Below are positions 6,267 through 7,184 of a stretch of 7,184 nt of DNA, one piece after another; position 1 is the stretch's first letter; every line of letters starts with the position of its first letter. The notes below the pieces were generated by a model, which saw only the letters and a program-made list of their open reading frames with translations, was not told where the DNA came from and did no database searches. The position numbers and the translations under genes are program-made. The stretch spans positions 1 through 7,184 of the forward strand of contig JAJAZO010000283.1 of assembly GCA_026785745.1 (NCBI GenBank). Reading direction: 5' to 3'. This DNA is from Chitinophagaceae bacterium. GTDB taxonomy: Bacteria; Bacteroidota; Bacteroidia; Chitinophagales; Chitinophagaceae.

Positions 6267-7184
6267 ATGAAACAAGTAAGAATAAAATCTCCCGGTACTG
6301 TTGCAAACCTTGTTTGTGGCTTTGATATTCTTGGTATGGCTTTGAATGAGCCGTATGATATAATGGAAGTGAAACTATTGGATGAACCAAAAGTCATTAT
6401 TCATAACCGGGACAATTATAATTTACCTACCGAACCGGAAAAGAATGTAGCCGGAGTTGTTTTTTTATCGGTGATGGAGAAAGTGGGTGGTACTGTTGGG
6501 TTTGAAGTAACGATAGAAAAGCATATTAAACCCGGAAGCGGTATTGGCTCCAGTGCGGCGAGTGCAGCAGGAGCAGCCGTTGCTGCTAATCATTTATTGG
6601 GAAATATTTTTTCTAGTGATGAAGTGGTGCAATTTGCTATGAATGGAGAAAAGCTTGCATCCGGAGTAAAGCATGCAGATAATATTGCGCCTTGTATATT
6701 AGGTGGAGTAACACTTATCCGCAGTATTCACCCGTTGGATATAATTCACCTGGCTTCACCTGATTTGTTTGTAACAGTGGTACATCCACAAATAGAAGTA
6801 AGAACTTCTGATGCAAGACAAATTTTACGTCAGCAGGTTTTATTGAAAGATGCCATTAAGCAATGGGGAAATATTGCAGGGTTGGTTACAGGGTTTATGA
6901 AAAATGATTTAGACCTTATTGGTCGTTCATTAGAAGATGTGATTATAGAACCAATCCGGAGTATCCTTATTCCCGGCTTTCATGAAGTAAAAACAAATTG
7001 CAAAGAAGCTGGTGCATTAGGTGGAGGCATCTCTGGCTCCGGGCCCTCTATATTCATGCTTAGTAAGGAAGAAAAAACTGCTAAGGCGATTGAATCAGTA
7101 ATGAAGGATGTTTATAACAAAATAGGAATTGATTATAATACGTATGTAACAACCATTAATAAGAAAGGCGTTGAAATACTATAG
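6267..7184 (+). CDS. thrB: Homoserine kinase
   Basis: GHMP-superfamily cytoplasmic kinase that converts homoserine to O-phosphohomoserine with ATP, the step before threonine synthase. The 305-residue protein is complete, with its TAG as the last three bases of the window. Motif 1 is SPGTVANLVCGFDILGMALN (8-27), which binds substrate and resembles the ANxxxGFDxLG of E. coli ThrB. Motif 2, the ATP phosphate loop, is PGSGIGSSAASAAGAA (89-104). Motif 3 is GALGGGISGSGPSIF (249-263). Length is normal for the family (about 300-310). The ATG is placed directly before motif 1 and no Shine-Dalgarno is visible (TTTAATAACAGTA precedes it). Its place after thrA gives the order thrA-thrB, and thrC is the expected next gene. 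The neighbouring homoserine dehydrogenase argues against other GHMP kinases. Confidence 0.96.
   Translation: MKQVRIKSPGTVANLVCGFDILGMALNEPYDIMEVKLLDEPKVIIHNRDNYNLPTEPEKNVAGVVFLSVMEKVGGTVGFEVTIEKHIKPGSGIGSSAASAAGAAVAANHLLGNIFSSDEVVQFAMNGEKLASGVKHADNIAPCILGGVTLIRSIHPLDIIHLASPDLFVTVVHPQIEVRTSDARQILRQQVLLKDAIKQWGNIAGLVTGFMKNDLDLIGRSLEDVIIEPIRSILIPGFHEVKTNCKEAGALGGGISGSGPSIFMLSKEEKTAKAIESVMKDVYNKIGIDYNTYVTTINKKGVEIL

Noticed and set aside
6164..6397. Minus-strand open frame crossing the thrA-thrB gap and the thrB start
   Set aside because: Half of it is antisense to thrB motif 1 and the rest is low-complexity AT-rich sequence. No start context or homology supports it.
1..7184. CRISPR arrays, tRNA or rRNA genes, toxin-antitoxin or defence modules
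   Set aside because: No regularly spaced repeats, cloverleaf structures or rRNA-like stretches are apparent, and all sizeable frames are assigned to core metabolism or the protease.

Overview
The window looks like a piece of a Bacteroidota chromosome, most plausibly the Chitinophagaceae or a near relative. This is inferred from the AT-rich composition, the near absence of Shine-Dalgarno sites before well-supported starts, the style of the S41 protease, and the pairing of a BadF-type sugar kinase with MurQ. No 16S or other marker is present, so the family-level call is tentative.

Layout: (1) Positions 1-1571, minus strand, hold a membrane-anchored S41 (C-terminal processing) protease whose last residues run off the left edge. 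(2) Positions 1572-1805 are a divergent intergenic region. It contains an 89-bp non-coding element with terminal inverted repeats and a TTCA direct repeat on each side, a MITE candidate. (3) Positions 1806-3477, plus strand, hold a two-gene unit: a BadF/BadG-type amino-sugar kinase (MurK- or GlcNAc-kinase-like) and N-acetylmuramate 6-phosphate etherase MurQ. Together they fit peptidoglycan amino-sugar recycling. (4) Positions 3478-3707 are a 230-bp leader. It carries an unannotated threonine-rich reading frame that ends in five consecutive Thr codons, an Arg codon and a stop, followed by a small hairpin. (5) Positions 3708-7184 hold thrA (fused aspartokinase/homoserine dehydrogenase) and thrB (homoserine kinase), which supply the first, third and fourth reactions from aspartate to threonine. 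thrB ends exactly at the right edge; thrC would be the expected next gene but is not visible.

The genes themselves are ordinary core metabolism. The two items that go beyond standard annotation are the probable threonine attenuator in front of thrA and the MITE-like insertion next to the murK-like gene. I found no evidence of a novel defence, mobile or biosynthetic system.
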